From Micromonospora antibiotica (GTDB lineage: Bacteria > Actinomycetota > Actinomycetes > Mycobacteriales > Micromonosporaceae): DNA of 64,000 nucleotides. The translations under genes were made by a program, and so were the position numbers. The stretch is from assembly GCF_017599305.1 (NCBI RefSeq), contig NZ_JAGFWR010000004.1:124001-188000 (forward strand), read 5' to 3'. This document shows, in pieces, positions 18,471-27,121 of the stretch (positions are counted from its first letter, which is position 1; each line of letters begins with the position of its first letter). Under the pieces are notes generated by a model, which did not search any database, was not told the origin of the DNA, and saw nothing but the letters and a program-made list of their open reading frames with translations.

Positions 18471-19624
18471 CCCCGGCCGATGCAGTCGCCGCGGCCCGCG
18501 CCGTCGCGGGGCGCCTGCGCGAGGACGTGGTCGCGCGCGAGCGCGCCAACCGACCGCCGCGGGCCGAGATCCAGCTGCTACGCGGCAGCGGTCTGCTCGC
18601 GGCCGATCCCGACGACCTCGAGACGACGCACCTCGTCACCCGCATCATCGCGGCGTCCGACGCCTCGATCGGACACCTCCTCGGCTACCACTACACACAC
18701 CTCTGGCGAGCCCGCCTGTACGACAACGCCGACCTGGCCCGCCGACTGCGACAAGATGTCAGAGCCGAAGGGCTCTTCGTGGCGTCCGTCAGCAACCCGC
18801 GCGACACCATCGTGGCGACCACGACCGGAGACACGTTCACGGTCTCCGGCCGGGGTGCGTTCGCCACCGGATGTGCGGTCGCCGACCGGATCCTGGTCGG
18901 CGCGATTCGCGACGACCAGGAGTCCCGCATCGTGGTGGTCGTACCCGGTGACGCGGACGGGCTCTCGCATCCGCCGGACTGGGACAACCTGGGCCAGCGC
19001 TTGACGGCCAGCGGCAGCATCGTCCTGCGGGATGTCACGGCCGGCTCCGCCGACGTGCTGGGCACCTTTCCGCCGGGGGAGGACGAGACGAGCCCCAGAT
19101 GGCAGCAACTGTCGCTCGTCTCCCTCGCCTTCCAAACAGTGCTCACCCAGGTACTCGTCGGCATCACCGAGGGAGCGCTGGACGAGGCTGCCCGCTACAC
19201 GCGGGAGCAGTCCCGGCCCTGGCCAGCCAGCGGGCTGGCCAGGGCCGTCGACGACCCGCACGTACTCGCCGGATACGGCGAACTCGCCGCGAGCCTCCAG
19301 GCGGCGCGATTGCTGGCCGACGACGCGACCCGCGCCCTCGCCGAGGCCGACCGGCGGGGCCCGGACCTGACCCCGGCCGAACGTGGCCGGACCGCGCTGA
19401 CGGTCTCGGCCGCGAAGGTCGTAGCCACCCGCCTCGCGATGGAGGCAACGAGCCGGATCTTCGAACTCACCGGGGCCCGCGCTACTACACGCTCGTCCGG
19501 ACTGGACCGCTTCTGGCGTGACGCCCGGACGCTCACCGTCCACGATCCAGTCGTTTACAAGGCCCGGGAACTCGGCGTGCACCTGCTCACCGGCAACGTG
19601 CCACCGACCACGGCGTACAGCTGA
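18467..19624 (+). CDS. Flavin-dependent monooxygenase of the acyl-CoA dehydrogenase fold (DszC/SfnB-like)
   Basis: A 385-residue protein with the acyl-CoA dehydrogenase architecture (N-terminal helices, central beta domain NPRDTI...FATGCAVADRI...WDNLGQRLTASGS, C-terminal four-helix domain ending FWRDARTLTVHDPVVYKARELG). The conserved LGQRLTASGS and FWRDARTLTxHDP patterns are those of reduced-flavin monooxygenases related to DszC and SfnB, not of true dehydrogenases; the usual catalytic Glu is not apparent. A partner flavin reductase is not encoded nearby. N- or S-oxygenation of the cluster product is a plausible role. ATGA overlap with the exporter. A decayed copy lies at 11045-12190. Confidence 0.78.
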   Translation: MTPADAVAAARAVAGRLREDVVARERANRPPRAEIQLLRGSGLLAADPDDLETTHLVTRIIAASDASIGHLLGYHYTHLWRARLYDNADLARRLRQDVRAEGLFVASVSNPRDTIVATTTGDTFTVSGRGAFATGCAVADRILVGAIRDDQESRIVVVVPGDADGLSHPPDWDNLGQRLTASGSIVLRDVTAGSADVLGTFPPGEDETSPRWQQLSLVSLAFQTVLTQVLVGITEGALDEAARYTREQSRPWPASGLARAVDDPHVLAGYGELAASLQAARLLADDATRALAEADRRGPDLTPAERGRTALTVSAAKVVATRLAMEATSRIFELTGARATTRSSGLDRFWRDARTLTVHDPVVYKARELGVHLLTGNVPPTTAYS

Positions 19625-19634
19625 GATCCGTTGC

Positions 19635-20420
19635 TCAGCGGATCGCGACCAGGACCCGCTCTTCGAGATCCTGCCAGACCACGCCGACCTCGGTCAGCCC
19701 GGCCTCCACGAGGGCGGCCTGGTGATAGTCGAGCGTGGCACCCGTCCAGTCACGGGCCCCTTCTGGCCACAGCGTCTGCCGCTCGGCGACGGCGTCGGCC
19801 AGCGCCGGGTGCGCTTCGACGGCCGCCCACCAGTCCTCCCACGGCTCGGCGCCGGCGTCTATCGCATGCTGCTGGCGTCCCCGGTCGATGGCCTCGCAGG
19901 CGGCCCGGAGGCGGCTGCCCGCGGGTAGTGGTAGGTAGTCGGCGTTGACCAGGACGCCACCCGGGCGGAGCAACCCGGCCGCGGTACGGTACACCGCCGT
20001 CAGCGCGGGCGGCGTGAGCCAGTGCAGCGCCGTGCTGGACAGGACAGCATCGAACGAGCCCTCACCGGATTCAGGGCCGAGCCGCTCCGACCACGACGGA
20101 TCACGGAGGTCCGCCCGGACCCAACGCAGCCGCCCGCCCTGGTCGCCGAGCGCGCCCTCGCCGATGGCGAGCAGCACCGGATCGGTGTCGAGCGCCACCG
20201 CGCGGCCCTCGGGAAAGCGGCGGAGAAAGCGTTCGCTGATGGCGCCGGGACCGCAGGCGAGATCGAGCACCGTGAGGCCGGGCCGCGGGCAGAGCTGCTC
20301 CAGGACGTCGAACATCACGGTGAACACCCGCTCGCGTTGCTCGATGTAGATGTCCTGCTGGACATCCCAACGGCGCAGCAGGTCGGCGAACGAGGCCTGC
20401 GCGATCGTCTGGTCGATCAT
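19635..20420 (-). CDS. Class I SAM-dependent methyltransferase (copy 3, distinct subfamily)
   Basis: A 261-residue methyltransferase with motif I VLDLACGPGAISERFL, acidic ALDTD, and VRADLRDPSW and SSTALHWL segments like trans-aconitate/UbiE-type enzymes. It is not closely related to the other two in the cluster. The frame continues upstream, but ATG 20420 overlaps the TGA of the ABC ATPase (ATGA) and is preceded by GGAGC, so it is the last gene of the importer operon. Its place there suggests it modifies the imported or produced compound. Confidence 0.83.
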   Translation of the reverse strand: MIDQTIAQASFADLLRRWDVQQDIYIEQRERVFTVMFDVLEQLCPRPGLTVLDLACGPGAISERFLRRFPEGRAVALDTDPVLLAIGEGALGDQGGRLRWVRADLRDPSWSERLGPESGEGSFDAVLSSTALHWLTPPALTAVYRTAAGLLRPGGVLVNADYLPLPAGSRLRAACEAIDRGRQQHAIDAGAEPWEDWWAAVEAHPALADAVAERQTLWPEGARDWTGATLDYHQAALVEAGLTEVGVVWQDLEERVLVAIR

Positions 20421-21364
20421 GCTTGCTCCTGATTCTGTCGGTGACAGGCGACGGACTCGTCGGGACGGGGCCCGACGATCAGTGGTGGGCGTTCGGCTTC
20501 GCACCGGTCGAACGCCTGCCGGCAACGCGGGTTGAAGGCGCACCCGTCGATGCTGGCGAGCGGGCCGGGCATCTCTCCACGCAGCGCAGGGGCCGGCGCA
20601 GGGTCCGCGTCGAGGCGTGGGACGGCCGCAAGCAACGCCTGCGTGTACGGGTGCCGGGCGGCATCCATCAGGCGCAGCGTGGGTGCGCTCTCGACGATTC
20701 GGCCCCGGTACATGACGGCCACCCGGTCGGCGAGTTGGCGCACCACGGCGAGATCATGCGCGATGAACAGGCAGCCGAGCCCGAGCCTGTCCACCAGGTC
20801 CCGGATCAGGTTGAGGACGGTGGCCTGCACGGGCGCGTCGAGGGCCGTGACCGGTTCGTCGCAGATCAGCAGCCGGGGCCGCACCGCGAGAGCGCGCGCG
20901 ATCGCGACGCGTTGGCGCTGCCCACCACTGAGCTCACGCGGCCGCCGCCCGGCGAGGCCCGGGTCGAGCTCGACCAGGTCGAGCAGTTCCGCCACCCGCC
21001 GGCGGCGTGCCGCCCGAGAGCCGATGCGGTGTATGTGCAGCGGTTCGGCGAGCGCACGGGCGACCGTCTGCCGTGGACTCAGCGACTGGAACGGATCTTG
21101 AAAGACCATCTGTACCGCCCGCCGGTACGCCCGCAGGGCGTCACCACGCAGCGCGTGGACATCCGCGCCGTCCAGAGACACCGTGCCGGCGATAGGGCGT
21201 TCGAGCCGCACCACGGTCCGGGCGATTGTCGACTTGCCGCAACCGGACTCACCCACGAGCGCCAGCAGCTCGCCGGGGCGGACACTCAGGTCGACGTCCC
21301 GGACCACCGGTACGAGCCTGCCGGCGATCGGGAACGCCACTCGCACTGCGGCCAGCTCAAGCAC
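20417..21364 (-). CDS. Nik/Dpp/Opp-type ABC transporter ATPase (DppF/NikE-like)
   Basis: A 315-residue ATPase with Walker A GESGCGKST, Q-loop VFQDPFQSLSPRQT, signature LSGGQRQR, Walker B LLICDEPVTALD and the oligo_HPY C-terminal tail (GCAFNPRCRQAFDRC) typical of peptide and nickel importers. The GTG start overlaps the previous stop by eight bases. It pairs with the ATPase domain fused to the permease upstream. Confidence 0.92.
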   Translation of the reverse strand: MLELAAVRVAFPIAGRLVPVVRDVDLSVRPGELLALVGESGCGKSTIARTVVRLERPIAGTVSLDGADVHALRGDALRAYRRAVQMVFQDPFQSLSPRQTVARALAEPLHIHRIGSRAARRRRVAELLDLVELDPGLAGRRPRELSGGQRQRVAIARALAVRPRLLICDEPVTALDAPVQATVLNLIRDLVDRLGLGCLFIAHDLAVVRQLADRVAVMYRGRIVESAPTLRLMDAARHPYTQALLAAVPRLDADPAPAPALRGEMPGPLASIDGCAFNPRCRQAFDRCEAERPPLIVGPRPDESVACHRQNQEQA

Positions 21365-23195
21365 CGTCGTCCCCGATCGGCCGCGCCACCGTCGGACGCA
21401 CCCAGCAGGCAGAGGAGTGCCCTGGCGCCACCGGTTCCAGCGGCGGTTCCTCGACGTGACATCGCTTCGCGGCACGTGCGCAGCGCGGTGCGAACGCGCA
21501 GGCACCCACCTTGCGCCGGGCCGGCTCCGCGGGTGGAAGGGTCCGGAACCGGGTTCCGGGCACCGCCATAGGTGACGGCACCGCGTCGAGCAGACCGCGC
21601 GTGTACGGATGGTCGGGTCGGCTCACGACGTCGGCTGCCGGCCCGATCTCGACGATGCGGCCGGCGTAGCAGACCGCGATGTCGTCGGCGATCCGGGCGG
21701 CCGCCGCGATGTCGTGGCTGATGAGGATCAACCCCATCCCGGCGGATTCGCGCAGTTCCGCCAGCAGAGCATGGATCTGGGCCTGGGTGGTGACGTCCAA
21801 CGCCGAGGTCGGTTCGTCGGCGATCAGGATCTCCGGCTCTCCGGCCAGGGCCAGGGCGATCATCACCCGCTGGCACATGCCGCCGGACAGCGAGTGCGGG
21901 TACGCGTAGACCTGCGACTCCGGTTCCGGGAGACCGGCCATCTTCAACAGCTCAAGCGATCGGGCGCGCTCTAGGCCGCGCGGGACGCCACCAGCGTGCC
22001 GCACCGCGTCGTCGAGCAGCGCGCCCACCGTCCGAACCGGGTTGAGCGCACCCCGCGCGTCCTGCAACACCACACCGACCCGACGCCCCCGCACCGCCTC
22101 CCGGATCGCCGGTCCGCCGCCGAGCAGGTCGACCTGGCCCAGGACCGCGCGACCGCTGACCCGCGCGGTGGCATCGACCAGCCCGAGCGGGGCGAGGGTG
22201 GACAGCGTTTTGCCGCTTCCGCTCTCCCCGACGATCGCCAACGCCCTGCCAGGGGCCACGCGGTAGCCGATACCGTCCACCACCTTCCGTCCGGCGAAGG
22301 CGACCGCGAGTTCCTCGACCCGGTACGGGCCGGCGGTTGAGCCGTCCATCCGGGCGCGCCGCCGCGGCAACCCGAGCCGTACCAGCGGCAGGTCATCGGT
22401 GGCGAACTGCTCGGCCAGCAGATTGCTGGCGAGGACGACGGCGGCGATGGCCAGGCCGGGTGGCAACGCGAGCCACAGGGCGGAATCCAGATACGGGCGG
22501 GCGTCGATGAGCATCTGCCCCCACTCCGGTTCGGGCGGCGGGACGCCGAGACCGAGAAAGCTGAGAAACGCCAGCGACAGCACGATGAAACCGATCTCGA
22601 TGCTCGCGTAGACGAGCACCGGTGCTGCCAGGGCGGGCAACGCGTGCTGAAAGAGGATCCGGAACCGGGACGCGCCGAGTACCTGCAGCGCATCGAAGTA
22701 GGCGCTGCGGCGGAGACTGACGAACCGCCCGCGCGCCAACCGTGCGAATGGCGGCCAACCGGTCAGGGACAGGGCCAGAACGAGGTTGGCGCTGCCGTGA
22801 CCGCGCACACCCAGGATGGCCAGCGCGACGATCAGCGAGGGCAGCGTCAGCGTCACGTCCATCAACCACAACGCCACGCGATCCGGCCAGCCGCCGAGGA
22901 AGCCGCCGGCGGCACCGATCACCACCCCGACAGTGACGGACACGGCGAGCACCGCCGCGGCCAGTATCAGCGAGGCCTGCGCACCGTACAGCAGGCGGGA
23001 CAACTGGTCCCGGCCCAGTTGGTCGGTGCCCAGCAGATGCTCCACCGACGGCCGCGCCAGGCTGGCCATCAGATCGTTGGCGATCGGGTCGTACGGAGCG
23101 ATGACCGGCGCCAAGGCCCCAGCCATGACGAAACCCAGCAACGGCAGTGCGCAGATCACCGTACGACGCCGGCGGCCCGCCCCCGACGCCGTCAT
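21357..23195 (-). CDS. Fused ABC permease-ATPase (DppC/NikC + DppD/NikD in one chain)
   Basis: A 612-residue fusion. Residues about 1-285 are a DppC-type permease (N-terminal APYDP, LLGTDQLGRDQLSRLLYGAQ, FLSFLGLGVPPPEPEWGQML, about six helices). Residues about 290-612 are a DppD-type ATPase (GESGSGKT, VLQDARGALNPV, LSGGMCQR, LIADEPTSALD, C-terminal GACAFAPRCARAAKRC). There is no stop between the halves. ATG 23195 overlaps the stop of the upstream DppB gene (ATGA); upstream in-frame sequence lies inside that gene. Such fusions occur in some actinobacterial and rhizobial peptide transporters but are the minority form. Confidence 0.92.
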   Translation of the reverse strand: MTASGAGRRRRTVICALPLLGFVMAGALAPVIAPYDPIANDLMASLARPSVEHLLGTDQLGRDQLSRLLYGAQASLILAAAVLAVSVTVGVVIGAAGGFLGGWPDRVALWLMDVTLTLPSLIVALAILGVRGHGSANLVLALSLTGWPPFARLARGRFVSLRRSAYFDALQVLGASRFRILFQHALPALAAPVLVYASIEIGFIVLSLAFLSFLGLGVPPPEPEWGQMLIDARPYLDSALWLALPPGLAIAAVVLASNLLAEQFATDDLPLVRLGLPRRRARMDGSTAGPYRVEELAVAFAGRKVVDGIGYRVAPGRALAIVGESGSGKTLSTLAPLGLVDATARVSGRAVLGQVDLLGGGPAIREAVRGRRVGVVLQDARGALNPVRTVGALLDDAVRHAGGVPRGLERARSLELLKMAGLPEPESQVYAYPHSLSGGMCQRVMIALALAGEPEILIADEPTSALDVTTQAQIHALLAELRESAGMGLILISHDIAAAARIADDIAVCYAGRIVEIGPAADVVSRPDHPYTRGLLDAVPSPMAVPGTRFRTLPPAEPARRKVGACAFAPRCARAAKRCHVEEPPLEPVAPGHSSACWVRPTVARPIGDDGA

Positions 23196-24148
23196 CCGCC
23201 GCTCACCCGCGGGTCGATCCGGCCGTGCAGCCGGTCGGCCAGCCGGTTGGTCGCGGTGAAGGCCAGCGCGAAGCACAGCACGCACGCCTGGATCGCCATC
23301 AGGTCGCGGAAGTTCACGGCCTGGACGAAGTAGTCACCGATACCGTTGTGGGCGAAGACGGTCTCCACCACCAGGGCTCCGGTGAGCATGCCGCCGACGA
23401 TCAGGCCGATCGTGTTGAGGACGGCGCCGGCGACGTTGGGCAGCGCGTCGCGTACGACGATGGACACTGTGGGCGCGCCGCGCGCCTGCGCGGCGCGTAC
23501 ATACGGTTGGGCGAGTGCCTCGCGCAGTGACACGGCGACCACACGGCTGAGCAGGCCGACAGCCGGTAGGGCGAGGACGACCACCGGCATCACGTATCCG
23601 GCGGGACCGCCGTCGGCGGAGGTGGGCAGCAGACCCAGTTGCTCGGCGAGTACGACGACCAGTAGGTAGCTGACCCAGAAGGTGGGCAACGAGACGGCGA
23701 GCAGGCCCGTCAGCCGCAGGCCGCGCCGAGCCGGACGCCACGGCAGCATGACAGCCAGAGCACCGACCAGAAGGCCCAGCGGCAACGCCACAACCGCCGT
23801 CAGCCCGGCCAGCGACAGCGTGACCGGGACCCGTTCCGCCAGCTCGGTCAGCACCGGCCGGCCGGTGCGCGCGGACTTCCCGAGATCACCCTGCACGGCG
23901 TGGCCGAGCCAACGGACGTAACGTTCGGGGACGCTGCCCTCCATTCCCAGCTCGCGCCGGGCCGAGGCGACCTGGTCCTCGGTGACGCCGGGGTGCCCGG
24001 CCCGCTGCTGCGCGAGCCGGGTGGCGGCGTCACCGGGAGCCAGCGCGATGAGCCCGAACGCCAGCAGCGACGTGATTCCGAGAACCAGCGCCAACTCGGC
24101 GGCCAGCCGGGCCGACCACCGGGTCCAGCGCACGAGCAGACCGTTCAT
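23192..24148 (-). CDS. ABC permease, DppB/NikB type
   Basis: A 318-residue integral membrane protein with about six helices. It has the DppB signatures LIALAPGDAA, LGMEGSVPERYVRWLGHAVQGDLGKS, VSLPTFWVSYLL, VRAAQARGAP and GALVVETVFAHNGIGDYFVQAV. It forms the second transmembrane half with the DppC domain of the next gene. Start and stop overlap both neighbours by four bases. Confidence 0.92.
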   Translation of the reverse strand: MNGLLVRWTRWSARLAAELALVLGITSLLAFGLIALAPGDAATRLAQQRAGHPGVTEDQVASARRELGMEGSVPERYVRWLGHAVQGDLGKSARTGRPVLTELAERVPVTLSLAGLTAVVALPLGLLVGALAVMLPWRPARRGLRLTGLLAVSLPTFWVSYLLVVVLAEQLGLLPTSADGGPAGYVMPVVVLALPAVGLLSRVVAVSLREALAQPYVRAAQARGAPTVSIVVRDALPNVAGAVLNTIGLIVGGMLTGALVVETVFAHNGIGDYFVQAVNFRDLMAIQACVLCFALAFTATNRLADRLHGRIDPRVSGG

Positions 24149-25767
24149 CGTTGCAGCGTCACCGTGGACAGGTCGAAGTCATACTCCGTGTGCGGCACCT
24201 GGAAGCCCTTGACCACCGGGCCGACGGCCCACACCCGTGGCCGGTACGCGATCGGCACGAAGGCGGCCTCCCGGTTCAGCACGGCCCAGGCCTCCTGGTA
24301 GTTCTTGGCGCGGGTGGCGGCGTCCCGGGCGTACAACGCGCCGTTGACGAGCCGTTCGACCTCGTCGGTCTTCCACAGACCGGGATCCTTACGGTCGCCG
24401 GTCAGGAAGCCGACCACGAACCCCGACGGGTCGTAAGGGGCGCCGTAGGTTTCCATGAAGGCGAGGTCGTACTTGCCGGCGTGCAGGTCGTCGTAGAACG
24501 TGGCCTCGTCGACCGCGACGATGTTCACCGTGATCCCGACCTCGGCCAGCGCCGAGGCGACGGCCTGAGCGCTGAGCCGCGAGTCCTGCCAGCCGACGGC
24601 GGCCGTCGACGGGATCCGCAGCGACAGGACCAGCTGCTTTCCATCCTTGACCCGGCCCTTCCCGTCCTGGCGCCACCCGGCCGCATCGAGAATCCGGCGG
24701 GCCTGGTCGGGATCGAAGGGCAGGCTCTGCGGCGCCCCCGCGTCCGGGATTCCCGGCGCGAACAGCGTGGTCGCGGCCTTGGCCTGCCCGGCGTAGAGCA
24801 CCTTGGTCAGGGTCTCCCGGTCCAGGGCGTACCGCACCGCCTCGCGGATCGCCTTGTCGCCCGCGACGCCGTTGAGGTTGAAGCCGAGCATGACGGTGAT
24901 GTCCGGATCACCGTGCAGCACCGTGACCCGTTCGTCCTTGCCGAGGGTGGCCGCCTCGGTAGGCGAGATCGGTGCCAGGTAACTGCCGCCGAGCATGTCC
25001 ACCTCGCCCGCGCGAAGCGCGGAGACGCGGGTCTGCGAGTCCTTTCTGACGCTGAACTCAACCCGGTCGATCTTCGGTTTGGCGCCCCAATAGCCGTCGT
25101 TGCGGACCAGGCTCGCGGCCGTCGTCGTGATCTGTTCCAGCCGCCATGGCCCGGTACCGATGGCCTTGGTGAACTTCCCGGAAGCGTCGACGGCCTTGGG
25201 GCTCATGAAGCCGGGGGGCCGGGTGAAGGTCAGCTCCTGCAGCAGCGGGTCGTAGGCGCGTTCGAGGCGTAGCCGCAGCTTCATCGGCCCAGGCACCTCC
25301 ACGGCCTTGATGATCTTCGAGGCGGCCAGCCAGGAGTGGGACTCCTTGCCCACCCAGCGATCGAGGTTCCACTTCGCCGCCTGTGCGTCGAACGGCGTGT
25401 CGTCGTGGAACTTCACACCGGTCCGCAGCTCGAAGTCGATCGTGAGCCCGTCCGCCGCGACCTGCCACGACGTGGCCAGGCCCGGTTCCAGGCGACCGCC
25501 CTGTCCGTACTTCACCAGCGTCTCGAAGACCATCGGGGCGATGAACCAGTCCCCGTTGTAGTCGTGCGGGTCCTGGTCGCCGTACTCGTTCGCGTTCGCC
25601 ACGCGTAGCGTGCCGCCGGTCGCGGCGGTTCGATCGGTGTCCCCGGATCCGCTGGCCGTGCAACCTGCCACCAGAACTGTCAGCACCGCCAGTGCGGCCA
25701 GCGCCCGGACTGGCCGGCGGGGCCGTACCAACGAGGAACCTTCGTCCGAATATCGAGCGACACGCAT
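24145..25767 (-). CDS. Solute-binding lipoprotein of the NikA/CntA/DppA family
   Basis: A 540-residue extracytoplasmic binding protein with a basic N-terminus, hydrophobic segment and lipobox VLVAGC. The mature part resembles NikA/CntA: ANEYGDQDPHDYNGDW, VFETLVKYGQGGRLEPGLATSW, TGVKFHDDTPFDAQAAKWNLD, GTGPWRLEQI, RNDGYWGAKPKIDRVEF. Proteins of this cluster bind Ni- or metal-metallophore complexes or short peptides; the ligand here is unknown. The ATG is preceded by GGAAGG at 7 bases. It is the first gene of a five-gene operon (binding protein, DppB, DppCD, DppF, methyltransferase). Confidence 0.88.
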   Translation of the reverse strand: MRVARYSDEGSSLVRPRRPVRALAALAVLTVLVAGCTASGSGDTDRTAATGGTLRVANANEYGDQDPHDYNGDWFIAPMVFETLVKYGQGGRLEPGLATSWQVAADGLTIDFELRTGVKFHDDTPFDAQAAKWNLDRWVGKESHSWLAASKIIKAVEVPGPMKLRLRLERAYDPLLQELTFTRPPGFMSPKAVDASGKFTKAIGTGPWRLEQITTTAASLVRNDGYWGAKPKIDRVEFSVRKDSQTRVSALRAGEVDMLGGSYLAPISPTEAATLGKDERVTVLHGDPDITVMLGFNLNGVAGDKAIREAVRYALDRETLTKVLYAGQAKAATTLFAPGIPDAGAPQSLPFDPDQARRILDAAGWRQDGKGRVKDGKQLVLSLRIPSTAAVGWQDSRLSAQAVASALAEVGITVNIVAVDEATFYDDLHAGKYDLAFMETYGAPYDPSGFVVGFLTGDRKDPGLWKTDEVERLVNGALYARDAATRAKNYQEAWAVLNREAAFVPIAYRPRVWAVGPVVKGFQVPHTEYDFDLSTVTLQR

Positions 25768-26206
25768 CAATGACCCTTCCAGAGTGGCATCTGCGCTGAC
25801 CGTGGGTGGCGGACACCCTTACCTCGAAAAGGAGGCCGGGTGATTCGCAGACATAGTCGTCTGACGACAAGCGAAAGTTCCCGAGGTGAGCCGGCGACCG
25901 GATCGGCGGACCAGTCGGGTGATGCGGTACGCCGACCGGGCGCGGGAGTGTGGCGTTGTCGGCTCCGTCTCACGCCGCCCCGCCATAGTCCAAACCGGTG
26001 CCTGGTACCTGCTCCGATCCGGCGACGGGGTGTCAGCGAGGCGAGTCGGTCACGGTGCCGTACCCCAATCTCAGCGGGCACCCCCGCGCCCGAGCCCTCG
26101 TTGTCCCTCCGAAGGTCGTTGCCGATCCGGCAAGTTTTCTCGCCAGCGCCGCAGAACAAGGGGCACCATGCCGGTCGAGCCCGATCGATCGTGAGGACGT
26201 GACCCT
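25768..26206. other. Promoter region of the importer operon; otherwise no gene seen
   Basis: The stretch separates the minus-strand importer operon from the plus-strand methyltransferase. It carries a perfect 6-bp inverted repeat at 25856-25868 and short GC-rich frames without ribosome binding sites or family resemblance, which I do not call genes. The promoters of both directions presumably lie here. Confidence 0.5.
25856..25868. promoter_or_regulatory. 13-bp palindrome upstream of the importer operon
   Basis: GTCGTC-T-GACGAC is a perfect inverted repeat about 90 bases upstream of the binding-protein start. It could be an operator. It does not match the 13322-13340 palindrome or the Zur, Fur or DtxR consensus as I know them. 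Confidence 0.3.
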
Positions 26207-26848
26207 ATGAAGCACATCGAGCGCCCGGACGCGGCAACACCGGCCGAGTTCTGGGAGAGTCTGCACCAGCAGGTGGCCGCCGCCCAGTGGGAGGTACGCG
26301 TCAACCCGATCCTTGCCGCAACGGTCGGTGACCTTCCGCCGGGTGCCGCTCTCGACCTGGGCTGCGGCCAGGGCGGCGACAGCCTGTGGCTCGCCCAACG
26401 CGGCTGGCAGGTCACCGCGGTCGACATCGCCGATGCCGCCCTGCAACGGGTGAACGAACGCGCCACCCAGCAGCGACTGGGCGACAGGATTCATACCGAA
26501 CAGCATGATCTGGCGGATTCCCTACCCCGGGGCACCTGGGACCTGGTGAGCGCTCATTACCTGCACAGCCTCTTCGACTTCCCCAGGGCCCGCATCCTGC
26601 GTGATCTCGGCGAGCAGGTGAACCCCGGTGGCATGCTGCTGATCGTCGACCACGGTTCGGTAGCACCGTGGTCCTGGAACCAGGGGGCCACGATTCCCAC
26701 CCCGGACGAGACCCTGGCCGGTCTGGCCCTCGATTCCACGTCCTGGCATGTGCTGTGCTGCGAAACCCGCGATCGGACGGCCACCGGCCCGGGTGGCCAG
26801 ACGGCCGAGGTGACCGACAATGTGATCGCCCTGCGCAGGACGGACTAA
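26207..26848 (+). CDS. SAM-dependent methyltransferase, TehB-like
   Basis: A 213-residue class I methyltransferase with motif I ALDLGCGQGGDSLWLAQRGWQVTAVDI, characteristic of the thiopurine/tellurite-type (TehB-like) group, and DLADSLPRGTWDLVSAHYLHS. A ribosome-site-like GAGGACG precedes the ATG. The substrate is unknown; members methylate small molecules or metalloid oxyanions. It may or may not belong to the neighbouring cluster, since it has its own promoter region. Confidence 0.8.
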   Translation: MKHIERPDAATPAEFWESLHQQVAAAQWEVRVNPILAATVGDLPPGAALDLGCGQGGDSLWLAQRGWQVTAVDIADAALQRVNERATQQRLGDRIHTEQHDLADSLPRGTWDLVSAHYLHSLFDFPRARILRDLGEQVNPGGMLLIVDHGSVAPWSWNQGATIPTPDETLAGLALDSTSWHVLCCETRDRTATGPGGQTAEVTDNVIALRRTD

Positions 26849-27121
26849 CCGGATCTTCGCTGCGAAGGCGACCGCCGTCGGCTCGGCCCGAGCGAACTGG
26901 CCCACGACGGGCGTCATTCGGGTCGGGGAGAGCGTTCCGCGTTGCCGGAGGTGAGCGTCACCCGGCGGGCCAGGTCGTCGCCGATGATGAGCAGTGCCGC
27001 CGGGTTCGGCTGGCGCTACGCCGCTGACGCTGGCGGTTCGTGGGCGAGGAACCGGCTCCGCTGCTGGTGGAGGGTCGGAACAGGGAACTAAAGCCGTCCA
27101 CGGCGCGACCAACCCGACGTG

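Noticed and set aside
18467..19624. Annotation as a true acyl-CoA dehydrogenase
   Set aside because: The catalytic Glu region is not apparent and the LGQRLTASGS and FWRDARTLTxHDP patterns fit flavin monooxygenases of the DszC/SfnB type.
20417..25767. Simple housekeeping dipeptide transporter
   Set aside because: Not excluded, but the binding protein looks closer to NikA/CntA, and the operon carries a methyltransferase next to biosynthetic genes, so I favour a dedicated product importer.
25840..26202. 120-codon plus-strand frame in the importer/methyltransferase gap
   Set aside because: Arg/Pro/Ser-rich, overlapped by other equally plausible short frames, and no recognisable domain; left as intergenic.
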